From Allofournierella massiliensis (GTDB taxonomy: Bacteria; Bacillota; Clostridia; Oscillospirales; Ruminococcaceae), in assembly GCF_004345265.1 (NCBI RefSeq), contig NZ_SLUM01000004.1, positions 89,726 through 153,725 on the forward strand: a stretch of DNA of 64,000 nucleotides, written 5' to 3'. The translations under genes were made by a program, and so were the position numbers. The notes under the pieces were generated by a model. The model saw only the letters and a list, made by a program, of their open reading frames with translations, was not told the origin of the DNA and did not search any database. Positions 47,545-57,035 of this stretch are shown piece after piece. The stretch's first letter is position 1. Each line of letters begins with the position of its first letter.

Positions 47545-48933
47545 GTGAATGTCGAAGAGTGGAAAAAGACGCAACTGCAAAAGCATACTTCTCAATATAC
47601 TCATTTCGATCCAAGAGTTTCGCTTAAGAGTTGTTTAGGATATATTTCTTCTCCGCAAAAAGTTTGCCACCATGGCTTTTATCCATTTATACATTATACT
47701 ATTAAAAACAGAAAGGTAAAGAAAGGGAAGAGCGTTGCGCCCAAGAAACGGGAAATATATTATGCGGCTCATTTGGATTCCTGGATTTACCGCTACTATG
47801 CTTACTTGATAAATGAAAAGTACAATCTGCGAGTAAAAGAAATTGGAATCGACAATGTAGCGATTGCATATAGGACAGATTTAAAAAAGAATAATATTGA
47901 TTTTTCGAAAAGAGCATTTCAGTTTATACGCAGTATAGGTCCATGCTATGTTATGATTGGTGATTTTACCAATTTTTTCGATAATTTGGATCATGCATAC
48001 TTGAAGGAAAGATTATGTGATTTGCTGGCTGTTGATAGACTTACCGATGATTGGTATGCTGTGTATAAAAATGTTACAAGATTTTCATACGTTGAATTGA
48101 AAGATTTGCTTGAGTTGAATGGACTTGAAGATACTCGGGAAGGACGAAGAGAATTTAATAAGCGCTCAAGGAAAAGAGCCTTGTCAACAAAATTGTTCAG
48201 AGCAAATAAAGGAATCGTTCACGCTAATCCGAATTGTAAATATGGAGTGCCACAAGGCTCTCCAATAAGTGCAGCTCTTGCAAATGTATATATGCTTATA
48301 GCAGATAAACAGATACACGAATACACTTCTTCGTTAGGCGGTATGTATATGCGCTATAGTGACGATTTTATTGTAATCATACCGGATACTGAAGCGGGAG
48401 AAGATGGCAAAGATCATTATAATATTATCAAGGAAATTCTGAGTCTTGTCCCCAATCTTGTCTTCGAAGCATCCAAAACAAATATTTTTTATTGTTCTAA
48501 TCAAACAGTAACAAACTGCACGAATCAATTTATTGAGCAGGAGAAACAGGGTAAGAATATTATCGAGTTTCTAGGGTTTTCATTTGATGGAAAGTGCGTT
48601 CGGATAAGAGATAAGACAATTTCAAAATACTACAACAAGTTGTATAGAAAGCTTAGGACGATTATAAATAATCAAGGGTATAGCTCTCAAAATAAGCGTA
48701 TCAGTGGAAAAAATCTTTATAAGAAGTATTCTTACAAAGGAAGTCGTAGGTATCAAAAGGCTTTAGCAAGAAAAGAAGAGAGACCCACCGAAGAAAAGCT
48801 GGGATACGGAAACTTTTTTGATTATGTTGCGGAAGCAAAAGAAAAGTTTGGCGAAGAAACAGTAGATATTGTGATGAGAAGACATATGCAAAAAATACGA
48901 AAGCAACTGAATTTGATTCCTGAACTTAAGTGA
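47545..48933 (+). CDS. Reverse transcriptase, not group-II-intron-like; possible defence RT
   Basis: From GTG at 47545, eight bases after GGGGG, the product is 462 residues; ATG at 47497 lies in the leader hairpin and is less likely. The RT blocks are all present: KKREIYYAAHLDSWIYRYY, motif A GDFTNFFDNLDH (Asp near 140), GVPQGSPISAALANVYM, catalytic YSDD at 271-274 (Ser replaces the usual Ala), FEASKTNIFY and IIEFLGFSF. There is no maturase/HNH end of a group II intron protein, and no intron RNA ends were recognised. A companion membrane protein follows. The group cannot be fixed without a search. Confidence 0.8.
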   Translation: MNVEEWKKTQLQKHTSQYTHFDPRVSLKSCLGYISSPQKVCHHGFYPFIHYTIKNRKVKKGKSVAPKKREIYYAAHLDSWIYRYYAYLINEKYNLRVKEIGIDNVAIAYRTDLKKNNIDFSKRAFQFIRSIGPCYVMIGDFTNFFDNLDHAYLKERLCDLLAVDRLTDDWYAVYKNVTRFSYVELKDLLELNGLEDTREGRREFNKRSRKRALSTKLFRANKGIVHANPNCKYGVPQGSPISAALANVYMLIADKQIHEYTSSLGGMYMRYSDDFIVIIPDTEAGEDGKDHYNIIKEILSLVPNLVFEASKTNIFYCSNQTVTNCTNQFIEQEKQGKNIIEFLGFSFDGKCVRIRDKTISKYYNKLYRKLRTIINNQGYSSQNKRISGKNLYKKYSYKGSRRYQKALARKEERPTEEKLGYGNFFDYVAEAKEKFGEETVDIVMRRHMQKIRKQLNLIPELK

Positions 48934-49001
48934 ACGCTCTTAGCGATGAATACAAAAAATAAACAGGTTGAAAATGTGGTGGAAAAACAAGGAGAAATAA
49001 T

Positions 49002-49802
49002 ATGCCGAAAGAAACAAATTCAATGACAATCTATGAAATTATTACCGCCATTGTTGCGGTAATTGCACTTTTGCAACCGTGGGTAATTAAATTATGGAAT
49101 ATAATATTTAGAAAACTCAAAATAACTCTTATTCCATCAGGAAAAATAAAACTTTTCTATAATCGTAGCGGTGCATATGTGCAAATTGGTGGAGTAATAG
49201 AGGCAAAAAATCAGGATACGGTGATTAAGGATATCTCTGCAAAAATTATTCGACTGTGCGATAATGCTGAGTTAAAAATGGATTGGAGCTCTTTTACTCC
49301 TCCGGTCTATCAAAGTATTGCTGGAAATATTGTTACAACAACAGAAACCGCTCATCCATTTAAGGTGAAGGCAAATGATCTTTCTCCTGTTTTTGTGGAA
49401 TTTTGCAATATAGATGATTCTTTTTTGAATCATCTGGCAGAAATACATAACTCCTTGGCTGTAAAAGCACAATCAATTGCTAATCCTACCATTCCATTAG
49501 AATGCGCACGACAGGCTCTTAAAGAAACGCCTGACTATCAAAGTGCCAAAGAAGAACTTTTGGAAAGCTTTTACTGGAAGGTTTCCCAATATGTGCTCCG
49601 TATTTCTATTCGCTATGGGAATAATTCAGTAAAGGATTTTTCTTATAAATTTTCTTTGGATCAGATTGAAATTGGAAAATTTAAAAAGGATATTGAAAAA
49701 GCTATGGAATGTGCGATTGACAATTTATACGGTCAATCACCATATTTTTATTATCCCTGCAAAGACTATGTAGAGGTAGAGAATTCGTATGTCGATAATT
49801 GA
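49002..49802 (+). CDS. Unknown protein with one N-terminal membrane helix
   Basis: The 266-residue product is unrecognised. ATG follows AAGGAG. A membrane helix covers about residues 9-35 (IYEIITAIVAVIALLQPWVIKLW). It is followed by a probable beta-sandwich region (KITLIPSGKIKLFYNRSGAYVQIGGVIEAKNQDTVIKDISAKI), then a helical C-terminal half. It lies 68 bases after the reverse transcriptase on the same strand with similar AT-rich composition, so the two are likely co-transcribed. A membrane effector role is a guess from this pairing. Confidence 0.6.
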   Translation: MPKETNSMTIYEIITAIVAVIALLQPWVIKLWNIIFRKLKITLIPSGKIKLFYNRSGAYVQIGGVIEAKNQDTVIKDISAKIIRLCDNAELKMDWSSFTPPVYQSIAGNIVTTTETAHPFKVKANDLSPVFVEFCNIDDSFLNHLAEIHNSLAVKAQSIANPTIPLECARQALKETPDYQSAKEELLESFYWKVSQYVLRISIRYGNNSVKDFSYKFSLDQIEIGKFKKDIEKAMECAIDNLYGQSPYFYYPCKDYVEVENSYVDN

Positions 49803-50145
49803 TGTTCTCCATACTAGTGGCAATGAGGAATGAAAATACGATGACAATTTAAACGGTCCTAGGATCGAAACGTGACTGGAATAAATAGTCAGTAAAAAAA
49901 CGCGAAGATTTGACACGATTACACTGTGAAATCGATGCGTTATTTAAAGTGAACTGGTAGGTACAAAACGTTTGAAATTTTAGCTTCAACTTTCGATTGA
50001 CTATATTATTTATGATGGCGCTTGTTTCTTCTAAATAAAAAAGTGCCTGCTAAGTCAGTTGATGAGTGGAGTTTAAATTTAAGCAGTAATCTTATTTCCG
50101 CAATCAAGCATAATTGTGGCATGTCTTCTATGAATTGAAAGGGTA
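49803..50145. other. AT-rich intergenic stretch
   Basis: No gene, RNA or terminator could be supported between the membrane-protein gene and the repeat patchwork. Confidence 0.5.
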
Positions 50146-50254
50146 TCAATTTCATCACGCAAACTCACGTCGGAATGGACTACGCTCCATTCAAAAAGCC
50201 CAGCCGTTTGGCTGGGCTTTTCTCATACCGCTCCGTCATTCCTCCTTTTCCCCA
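50146..50254 (+). repeat. Non-coding repeat R1, copy 1
   Basis: Begins TCAATTTCATCACGCAAAC, contains GGAATGGACT...CTCCATTC and a terminator-like stem AAAAGCCCAGCC/GGCTGGGCTTTT, and ends in CTCCTTTTCCCCA. A second copy of the same length starts at 50545. Confidence 0.75.
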
Positions 50255-50314
50255 CAAAACTTTGCTGTGCAAACTTTCGTGGGGACCCCGCCCTACGGGC
50301 CAAGGAGGGGAGCA

Positions 50315-50503
50315 GGCATCAATTTCATCACGCAAACGCAAAAATCCCGAATGCGAGAGCGTTCGGGATTTTTCCTTATTCACCATTCACTTTTCACTCT
50401 TCACTGATTTTGTGCTCCCCGCTCGGGATTTTTAGAAGTGAATAGAGAATAGTGAAGAGTGAAGAAGTAAGGTGTGTCGCTTTGCGGCACGGATTTTATA
50501 TTG
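50315..50503 (+). repeat. Flanking repeat R2, left copy (189 bp)
   Basis: Matches 63435-63623 base for base in length, with about 13 differences counted by eye. It includes the hairpin AAAATCCCGAATGC...GCGTTCGGGATTTTT and the inverted pair TTCACTCTTCACT / AGTGAAGAGTGAA. The two copies lie on either side of the CRISPR-Cas locus. Confidence 0.85.
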
Positions 50504-50544
50504 TCAGGTTCGCTTTTGTCCTATGGGCCTGGAATGGCAGGATG

Positions 50545-50653
50545 TCAATTTCATCACACAAACTCACATCGGAATGGACTGCGCTCCATTCAAAAAGCCC
50601 AGCCACTTGACTGGGCTTTTCTCATACCGCTCCGCCATTTCTCCTTCTCCCCA
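50545..50653 (+). repeat. Non-coding repeat R1, copy 2
   Basis: Direct repeat of 50146-50254, differing at scattered positions, including loop changes in its GCCCAGCC...GGGC stem. Another truncated TTTCATTATGCAAAC motif follows at 50688. Confidence 0.75.
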
Positions 50654-50714
50654 CTCTACGGGCTCAGGAGGGGGGAGCGAGCACCAATTTCATTATGCAA
50701 ACACAAGTTGAAAT

Positions 50715-50740
50715 CTACAGGTTGAGAAATCAAAGTGTAG
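50715..50740 (+). repeat. Right copy of the tRNA-Leu-adjacent att-like repeat
   Basis: CTACAGGTTGAGAAATCAAA... equals 45935-45960 except for two bases. It is 4,780 bases from the left copy and has no tRNA or T-run next to it. Confidence 0.65.
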
Positions 50741-50813
50741 ATGTTTCCCATAAGGAAGAAAAATTGTAAGTTGTTTTAGTGCGAGTATGAAGAAAACATT
50801 AAAATTCAGGAAC

Positions 50814-50948
50814 CTTCGCACCAAAAAGTTTTTCAAAAACAGAACTATAACGGCGAAAATATTTTGACAAATCTAGAGAAAGCGCGTATTGTAATGGTAA
50901 TATAGCAAGTTCTGCAACAAAAGAACCGATCTTTTGTTGCTTTTTGCT
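50814..50948 (+). promoter_or_regulatory. Leader of CRISPR array 1
   Basis: It begins CTTCGCACCAAAAAG and ends TTTTGCT directly before the first repeat; both ends match the leader of array 2. TTGACA at 50864-50869 and TATTGT at 50887-50892 (17-bp spacing) may be the array promoter. A TTGAYA-N20-TGTAAT arrangement is shared with leader 2. Confidence 0.75.
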
Positions 50949-52265
50949 GTCGCTCTCCGCGAGGAGAGCGTGGATAGAAATAAAAATAGTATTCCTAGCC
51001 CTCTGAATATTTTGTGTCGCTCTCCGCGAGGAGAGCGTGGATAGAAATTCATATGTAGGAGTGATGGTTGCAGCCATTGCTCCGTCGCTCTCCGCGAGGA
51101 GAGCGTGGATAGAAATTCTTAACTTGATACTATAGAAACAATTGGCCCAACCGTCGCTCTCCGCGAGGAGAGCGTGGATAGAAATTCTTAACTTGATACT
51201 ATAGAAACAATTGGCCCAGTCGCTCTCCGCGAGGAGAGCGTGGATAGAAATCTTGTGATGGTTGTCAGTGGGTTTCTGGTGATCCGTCGCTCTCCGCGAG
51301 GAGAGCGTGGATAGAAATTTTTTCCCTGCATCGTCTTTTTCTCCGGATGAACCCTGTCGCTCTCCGCGAGGAGAGCGTGGATAGAAATGACCAGTACATC
51401 TTGTGGGAGTGCTTAGCAAGCTCGTCGCTCTCCGCGAGGAGAGCGTGGATAGAAATTTGCCGGTCACAAAGACCATGGTATCCGAAACGCGTCGCTCTCC
51501 GCGAGGAGAGCGTGGATAGAAATGTGAATAATCCGCTTCCCGTCCTTATACCACTTTGTCGCTCTCCGCGAGGAGAGCGTGGATAGAAATCAAACTTTCA
51601 TGGTAATCTCAACAGCCTTTTTACGTCGCTCTCCGCGAGGAGAGCGTGGATAGAAATCTTTATTGAGCATAATAGGTCGGCTTTATGCCGGTCGCTCTCC
51701 GCGAGGAGAGCGTGGATAGAAATTCGTGGGCACCGGTGAATGACGGCCCCGACCTGTGTCGCTCTCCGCGAGGAGAGCGTGTATTGAATACCAATAAAAG
51801 GAATCTTTTTAAAGATCCGACCTGTGTCGCTCTCCGCGAGGAGAGCGTGGATAGAAATATCCAGGACAACACCGTGTTCAAGGGCAAGCAGCAGTCGCTC
51901 TCCGCGAGGAGAGCGTGGATAGAAATTGATAGCCGAAAGGAAATCTACCGCAGGCTTGAAGTCGCTCTCCGCGAGGAGAGCGTGGATAGAAATGTTGAAT
52001 CCATTGAGCCTTTGCAAAACATGCCCAAGTCGCTCTCCGCGAGGAGAGCGTGGATAGAAATCTCTAGCACCTTTTCCTCCCTGGGGGTGCTGCTGTCGTC
52101 GCTCTCCGCGAGGAGAGCGTGGATAGAAATCCCAATGTCCGTCCACCCGTCCGGGTAGCCCTGCAGTCGCTCTCCGCGAGGAGAGCGTGGATAGAAATCG
52201 GCAGGCTACCTTGGTTGTACCGCTGCCCATACGTCGCTCTCCGCGATGAGAGAATCTTAAACAAA
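50949..52265 (+). CRISPR. CRISPR array 1, type I-C, 20 repeats and 19 spacers
   Basis: The 33-base repeat starts GTCGCTCTCCGCGAGG and ends GTGGATAGAAAT; its stem is GCTCTCC/GGAGAGC with loop GCGA. Spacers are 33-37 bases. The last repeat (52233) is strongly degenerate, which puts the leader on the left. The 13th repeat (51758) has lost its normal 3' end. Spacers at 51117-51152 and 51186-51218 are duplicates; those at 51049-51083 and 51252-51285 also occur in array 2. Confidence 0.98.
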
Positions 52266-52313
52266 AGCGTAGTTTTCGGTTTAGCATTGTGCCGAAAACT
52301 ACACTTTTGCTTA
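52261..52313 (+). terminator. Hairpin after CRISPR array 1
   Basis: CAAAAGCGTAGTTTTCGG pairs with CCGAAAACTACACTTTTG (one mismatch) and is followed by a CTTATTTT tract. Confidence 0.7.
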
Positions 52314-52417
52314 TTTTAACGGAATATTCAGGAGCAGGTTATAATTTTAAAAGATTTACGAAAGCAAAATCAAATGGGAAATTCAGAAAATCAATCCGTA
52401 CTATTGGACATTCAGCG

Positions 52418-52426
52418 TGTTATACT
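52418..52426 (+). promoter_or_regulatory. Extended -10 promoter of the cas operon
   Basis: TGTTATACT lies 38 bases upstream of cas3. An isolated TATAAT also occurs at 52340-52345. No strong -35 accompanies either. Confidence 0.45.
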
Positions 52427-52463
52427 TTAGAAAAGAGTTACAGTCGAATGCGGAGGTGAAAAC

Positions 52464-54623
52464 ATGAACTCCATGGCTGAATCCCACAGATTGGCACATG
52501 TTTCCGAGGATGGGTTACGCCAGCAAACGGTTTTGGAACATTTGAATGGAACGGCAAATCTGGCTTCCGGTTTTGCAGAACCCTTTGGTGCTGCGGCACA
52601 GGCGTATCTGGCGGGAATGCTGCACGATATCGGAAAATACAGCGATGCGTTCCAAAAACGACTGGCTGGTGGGGAAAAAACAGATCATTCCACTGCCGGT
52701 GCGCAGGAGGCCTTTTCCATGAGGCAGCTGGAGGTGGCTTTTGCAGTGGCAGGACACCATGGCGGCTTGCCGGATGGCGGAGCCAAAAGTGATACAGAAA
52801 GCTCTACCTTATTTGGCCGTATCAAGAAAACTGCAATTCCTGATTATAGTGGATGGAAGCAGGAGATAAAACTTCCGGATACGACGAAAAGAAAACACTT
52901 TCCGGATGGCTTTTCCACTGCTTTTTATACGAGAATGCTGTATTCCTGTCTGGTGGACGCGGATTATCTGGATACAGAGACCTTTATGAATGGAGGCCCT
53001 GCACCGCGCGGGGGAACTCAGCCGCCGGAACAATTGCTCGATCGATTGCAGGAATATGTTGCTCCCTGGTGGGATGCAAAAAATGAACTGAACAAAAAGC
53101 GATGTGAAATTCTTCGCGCCTGTTTTGAAAAAGGCGTGACGGAGCAGCCGGGACTTTTTACCTTGACGGTACCCACAGGCGGAGGAAAGACCGTCTCATC
53201 GCTGGCCTTCTCGCTGTCTCATGCGGTGGCACATGGAAAACGACGGATCGTTTATGTGATTCCTTATACGTCTATCATCGACCAGACTGCTGAGGTGTTT
53301 ACCAACATTTTAGGCGAGGAAAATGTGTTGGAACATCATTCGGGCAGTGATGCGGTGATGGAGGAAAGCCAATCAGACCCGGATACTTACCGTAAGGTGC
53401 TTGCGACGGAAAACTGGGATGCGCCGGTGATCGTTACGACCGCAGTACAGTTTTTTGAATCGCTGTTTGCTAACCGTTCTTCCCGCTGCCGCAAGCTGCA
53501 CAATCTGGCTGATAGTGTGATTGTGTTTGATGAGGCGCAGACGCTTCCACTGGCTTATCTGCGCCCCTGTGTGGCGGCTATTGGGCAACTGGTGCGTTAT
53601 TATGGGGCCAGCGCTGTTTTATGCACAGCCACGCAACCGGCGTTGGAACCATTGTTCCGGGAACTGGCTCCGGGATTGACACTACGGGAGATTTGTAACG
53701 ATACAGCCGGCTTGTACCATTTCTTTCACCGTACAAATCTTCGCAATGAAGGAGAACTCACAGAAGAACAGCTGGCAGAGAAATTGGGCCAGGCACAGCA
53801 GGTGCTGTGTGTGGTGAATCGTCGGGCAACGGCACAGCGGCTGTACAGTAGTTTGCCTGCCGATGGAAGCTACTGCCTGACAACACTTCTTTGTGCAGAT
53901 GACCGCAAACGTCTGCTGCGGGAGATTCGCACTCGCTTACAAAAAGGGCTGCTCTGCCGTGTTGTGTCCACTTCGTTGATCGAGGCCGGTGTGGATGTGG
54001 ATTTTCCGGTGGCATGGCGGGAGGAAGCAGGGCTGGATTCGGTTTTGCAAACGGCAGGACGGTGCAATCGGGAGGGAAAACATCCGGTGGCGGATAGTGT
54101 GGTTACTGTTTTTCGGCTGAGTGGTCAGCCGGTTCCACAGATCATTCGTCAAAATGCAGACGCAGCGCGCAGTGTGTGGCGCAACTTTGAAGATGTCTCA
54201 CAGCCGCAGGCAATCGAAGCATATTTTTCCCTTTTGTATGCGGTAAAGGGAGAAGACGCGCTGGATCAGAAACAAATTTTGAAGGGCTTCAATGAAACAA
54301 TGGAAGGGCGTATGCTTCCCTTTGCGACTGCTGCGGAACGATTCCGTCTGATCGAATCCTGCGCGGTGACAGTATATATACCAACAGAAGAGAACCAGGA
54401 ACTGCTCGCAGCTCTGTGGGAGGGAAATGGTAACCGTTCTTTGTATCGCAAATTGGGCCAATACGGCGTCACGGTGTATCCTGAACATCTTGCGGCGCTG
54501 CATGCGGCCGGTGCGGTGGAAATGCTGGATGGGGAAGACTGGGTGCTGACGGATACTACCCTGTACAATCGTGAGACCGGACTCGCTCTGGACGTGGAAA
54601 CAGGGAAAGCTTGGATGATATAA
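52464..54623 (+). CDS. cas3: CRISPR-associated helicase/nuclease Cas3 (type I-C)
   Basis: This 719-residue protein joins an HD nuclease domain (HDIGKY at residues 54-59, GHHGG near 97) to an SF2 helicase. Walker A TVPTGGGKT is near 235-243, the DEAQ box is at 356-359, and the C-terminal RecA lobe has TSLIEAGVDVDFP...QTAGRCNREG. It degrades target DNA opened by the Cascade complex. GGAGGTG precedes ATG at 52464. It is the first gene of the cas operon. All motifs look intact. Confidence 0.97.
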   Translation: MNSMAESHRLAHVSEDGLRQQTVLEHLNGTANLASGFAEPFGAAAQAYLAGMLHDIGKYSDAFQKRLAGGEKTDHSTAGAQEAFSMRQLEVAFAVAGHHGGLPDGGAKSDTESSTLFGRIKKTAIPDYSGWKQEIKLPDTTKRKHFPDGFSTAFYTRMLYSCLVDADYLDTETFMNGGPAPRGGTQPPEQLLDRLQEYVAPWWDAKNELNKKRCEILRACFEKGVTEQPGLFTLTVPTGGGKTVSSLAFSLSHAVAHGKRRIVYVIPYTSIIDQTAEVFTNILGEENVLEHHSGSDAVMEESQSDPDTYRKVLATENWDAPVIVTTAVQFFESLFANRSSRCRKLHNLADSVIVFDEAQTLPLAYLRPCVAAIGQLVRYYGASAVLCTATQPALEPLFRELAPGLTLREICNDTAGLYHFFHRTNLRNEGELTEEQLAEKLGQAQQVLCVVNRRATAQRLYSSLPADGSYCLTTLLCADDRKRLLREIRTRLQKGLLCRVVSTSLIEAGVDVDFPVAWREEAGLDSVLQTAGRCNREGKHPVADSVVTVFRLSGQPVPQIIRQNADAARSVWRNFEDVSQPQAIEAYFSLLYAVKGEDALDQKQILKGFNETMEGRMLPFATAAERFRLIESCAVTVYIPTEENQELLAALWEGNGNRSLYRKLGQYGVTVYPEHLAALHAAGAVEMLDGEDWVLTDTTLYNRETGLALDVETGKAWMI

Positions 54624-54665
54624 AAGCATGAGTCTTGTGAAATCGATAGTAAGGAGGAATGTTGG

Positions 54666-55310
54666 ATGATCCAATTGGAAGTCTGGGGCGACTATGCGCT
54701 CTTTTCCCGCCCTGAATTGAAGGTTGAGCGAATGTCCTATGACGTGCCCACGCCCTCGGCGGCGCGCGGACTGGTGGAGGCGGTTTACTACCACCCCGGT
54801 CTGCAATGGCATATCGACCGGATTTATGTACTTAATCCCATTCGTTTTGTCAGTATACGCCGCAACGAGGTAAAAAGTAAGGTTCTTGCCACAGCAGCCC
54901 GCGCTGCGGCACAGGGAAGTGGACAGCCACTGTATCTGGCTTCGCCTCAGGAGATTGTGCAGAGGGCATCGCTGGTGTTACAGGATGTACATTATGTAAT
55001 TGAGGCGCATTTTACGATGACAGACCGTGCTGCGCCCGGTGATAATCCGGGAAAATTTCAGGATATCGTGACCCGGCGCATGGAGCGGGGGCAATGCTAT
55101 CACACTCCCTACTTTGGGTGCAGAGAGTTTTCGGCAAAGTTCCGCCGCTGGCCCGGCGGTGCAATCCCCACAATCGAAGAGACGCGGGATCTGGGGTTGA
55201 TGCTGTATGACTTTGATTACTCGGATCCGAAGAACATCACGCCGACGTATTTCCGAGCAAGTCTGAAGCAAGGCGTTATGAATGTGGCGGATTGTGAGGT
55301 GCTTCGATGA
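54666..55310 (+). CDS. cas5c: Cas5c, crRNA-processing endoribonuclease (type I-C)
   Basis: The 214-residue RAMP protein opens IQLEVWGDYALFSRPELKVERMSYDVPTPSAARGLVEAVYYHPG, the usual Cas5c beginning. In subtype I-C, which lacks Cas6, this protein cleaves pre-crRNA at the base of the repeat hairpin and stays bound to the 5' handle. It must therefore handle both repeat variants in this locus. AAGGAGG precedes the ATG. The stop overlaps cas8c by 4 bases. Confidence 0.96.
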   Translation: MIQLEVWGDYALFSRPELKVERMSYDVPTPSAARGLVEAVYYHPGLQWHIDRIYVLNPIRFVSIRRNEVKSKVLATAARAAAQGSGQPLYLASPQEIVQRASLVLQDVHYVIEAHFTMTDRAAPGDNPGKFQDIVTRRMERGQCYHTPYFGCREFSAKFRRWPGGAIPTIEETRDLGLMLYDFDYSDPKNITPTYFRASLKQGVMNVADCEVLR

Positions 55311-57034
55311 TCCTGCAGGCTTTGACAGATTATTATGAGGATTTGCTGGCTCTTGGGAAAATTGCGCGCCCGGGTTGGGCGAAAGCAAAGGTATCGTGGG
55401 CACTGGAACTTGGTGACAATGGCGAGCTGCTGGGATTGCTGCATCTGCAGCAGGAAGTGCAGCGGGGAAAGAAAACGGTACTGATTCCACAGGAGCGAGA
55501 GGTGCCGCAGCCGGTCAAGCGGTCATCCGGTGTGGCAGCCAATTTTCTGTGTGATACATCCGGTTATCTTCTTGGGGTTGACACAAAGGGAAAGCCGGAA
55601 CGTACTGCAGAATGCTTCGCAGCTTCCCGCACGCTGCATGAGCAGATTCTGAAGGAGGCCCAGAGCCCGGCCGCGTGTGCTGTGCTCGCATTTTATGAAC
55701 ATTGGGACTCACAGACCGCAAAAGATCACCCGGCGCTGAAAGAGGAGTGGGATGAGGTGATGAAGGGCGGTAATCTTTTGTTCTGGTACCGGGGAGGTCC
55801 TGTGACGGAAGATGCGCAGGTGCGGGAAAGCTGGCAGCTTGCCAACGAACAAAGTGGGAATGCAGAAAATGCGCTGTGTCTTGTTACCGGTAAGCACGAA
55901 CCGACTGCTCGCCTGCACCCCAATATCAAGGGAGTGGTGGGCGCACAGACCGCCGGTGCGGCGCTGGTGTCTTTCAATGCACCGGCTTTCTGCTCGTATG
56001 AGCACGAACAAGGGGACAATGCCCCGACCGGTGAATATGTGTCTTTTGCTTATACCACAGCGCTCAATACCCTTATTGCCGACCGGGAGCACACACGCCG
56101 CGTAGGCGATACCACCATCGTCTGCTGGGCAGCGGGTGGACAACCCGTCTATCAGGATTTCATGATGGCAGCGCTGTATGATGACAATATGGATGAACGT
56201 GACATTCAGAGTACGATGATCCGCTTGGCGGAAGGAGAACCAGTGGACTGGCAGCAGCAGAAACTTTCGCCGGATACACATTTTTATGTTCTGGGGATTG
56301 CACCCAATGCCGCACGTCTTTCGGTGCGATTCTTCTGGCAGAACAGCTTTGGAGCGCTGATTCAAAACGTGACAAAACATTACCGGGATCTGGAAATTAC
56401 GCGGCCCTCATTTGACAAATTTCCCACGCTGCCGGTCTGGCGGCTGCTGCGGGAAACGGTGAATCAGAATGCCCGCAATCCGGAGCCGAACCCGCGGCTG
56501 GCGGGAGATCTTTTGTTGGCGATTTTGAATGGAACGCCTTATCCGGCTACCCTGTTGGACGGCGTGGTGCTGCGTATTCGTGCCGAGAGAGAGATTACGC
56601 GCGGCCGGGCTGCAATTTTAAAAGCTTGGTATCTGCGTAACTCGAAAGACGAACAACTGAAGGAGGTCATGACTGTGGAACTGAATGAACAAAGCAACTA
56701 TCTGCCGTATCTGCTGGGGCGGCTATTTGCGGTATTGGAGGACGTTCAGCAACGGGCCAATCCGGGAATCAATACGACCATCAAGAATCGTTATTTCAAT
56801 TCTGCTTCGGCAACGCCCGCAACAGTATTTCCACTGCTGATCAATCTGGCTCAAAAGCATCTGGCAAAGCTGGATAAAGGGTTAGTCATACACTATAACC
56901 GCAAGATCACGGAGCTGAATTCCCGTATCACACAAACGCTGCCTGCCCGGCTCACCCTGCCGGAGCAGAGTGCCTTCCAGATCGGCTATTATCACGAAAC
57001 ACAGAAGCGTTACACCAAAAAGGAGGAAGTATAA
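55307..57034 (+). CDS. cas8c: Cas8c (Csd1), large subunit of the type I-C Cascade
   Basis: This 575-residue protein begins MILQALTDYYEDLLALGKIARPGWAKAKVSWALELGDNGELLGL, typical of Csd1, and contains the family's LVTGKHEPTARLHPNIKGVVGAQTAGAALVSFNAPAF segment. Cas8c recognises the PAM and recruits Cas3; an internal start often yields the small subunit Cas11c in this subtype, and in-frame ATG or GTG codons in the last third could do so here. Length is normal. Confidence 0.96.
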   Translation: MILQALTDYYEDLLALGKIARPGWAKAKVSWALELGDNGELLGLLHLQQEVQRGKKTVLIPQEREVPQPVKRSSGVAANFLCDTSGYLLGVDTKGKPERTAECFAASRTLHEQILKEAQSPAACAVLAFYEHWDSQTAKDHPALKEEWDEVMKGGNLLFWYRGGPVTEDAQVRESWQLANEQSGNAENALCLVTGKHEPTARLHPNIKGVVGAQTAGAALVSFNAPAFCSYEHEQGDNAPTGEYVSFAYTTALNTLIADREHTRRVGDTTIVCWAAGGQPVYQDFMMAALYDDNMDERDIQSTMIRLAEGEPVDWQQQKLSPDTHFYVLGIAPNAARLSVRFFWQNSFGALIQNVTKHYRDLEITRPSFDKFPTLPVWRLLRETVNQNARNPEPNPRLAGDLLLAILNGTPYPATLLDGVVLRIRAEREITRGRAAILKAWYLRNSKDEQLKEVMTVELNEQSNYLPYLLGRLFAVLEDVQQRANPGINTTIKNRYFNSASATPATVFPLLINLAQKHLAKLDKGLVIHYNRKITELNSRITQTLPARLTLPEQSAFQIGYYHETQKRYTKKEEV

Positions 57035-57035
57035 A

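Noticed and set aside
47545..48933. Group II intron
   Set aside because: No maturase X/HNH region at the C-terminus, and no GUGYG-like 5' end or domain V hairpin was found around the gene.
50100..50730. Short plus-strand frames in the repeat patchwork (79-97 codons)
   Set aside because: They run through non-coding repeats and terminator stems and lack ribosome binding sites.
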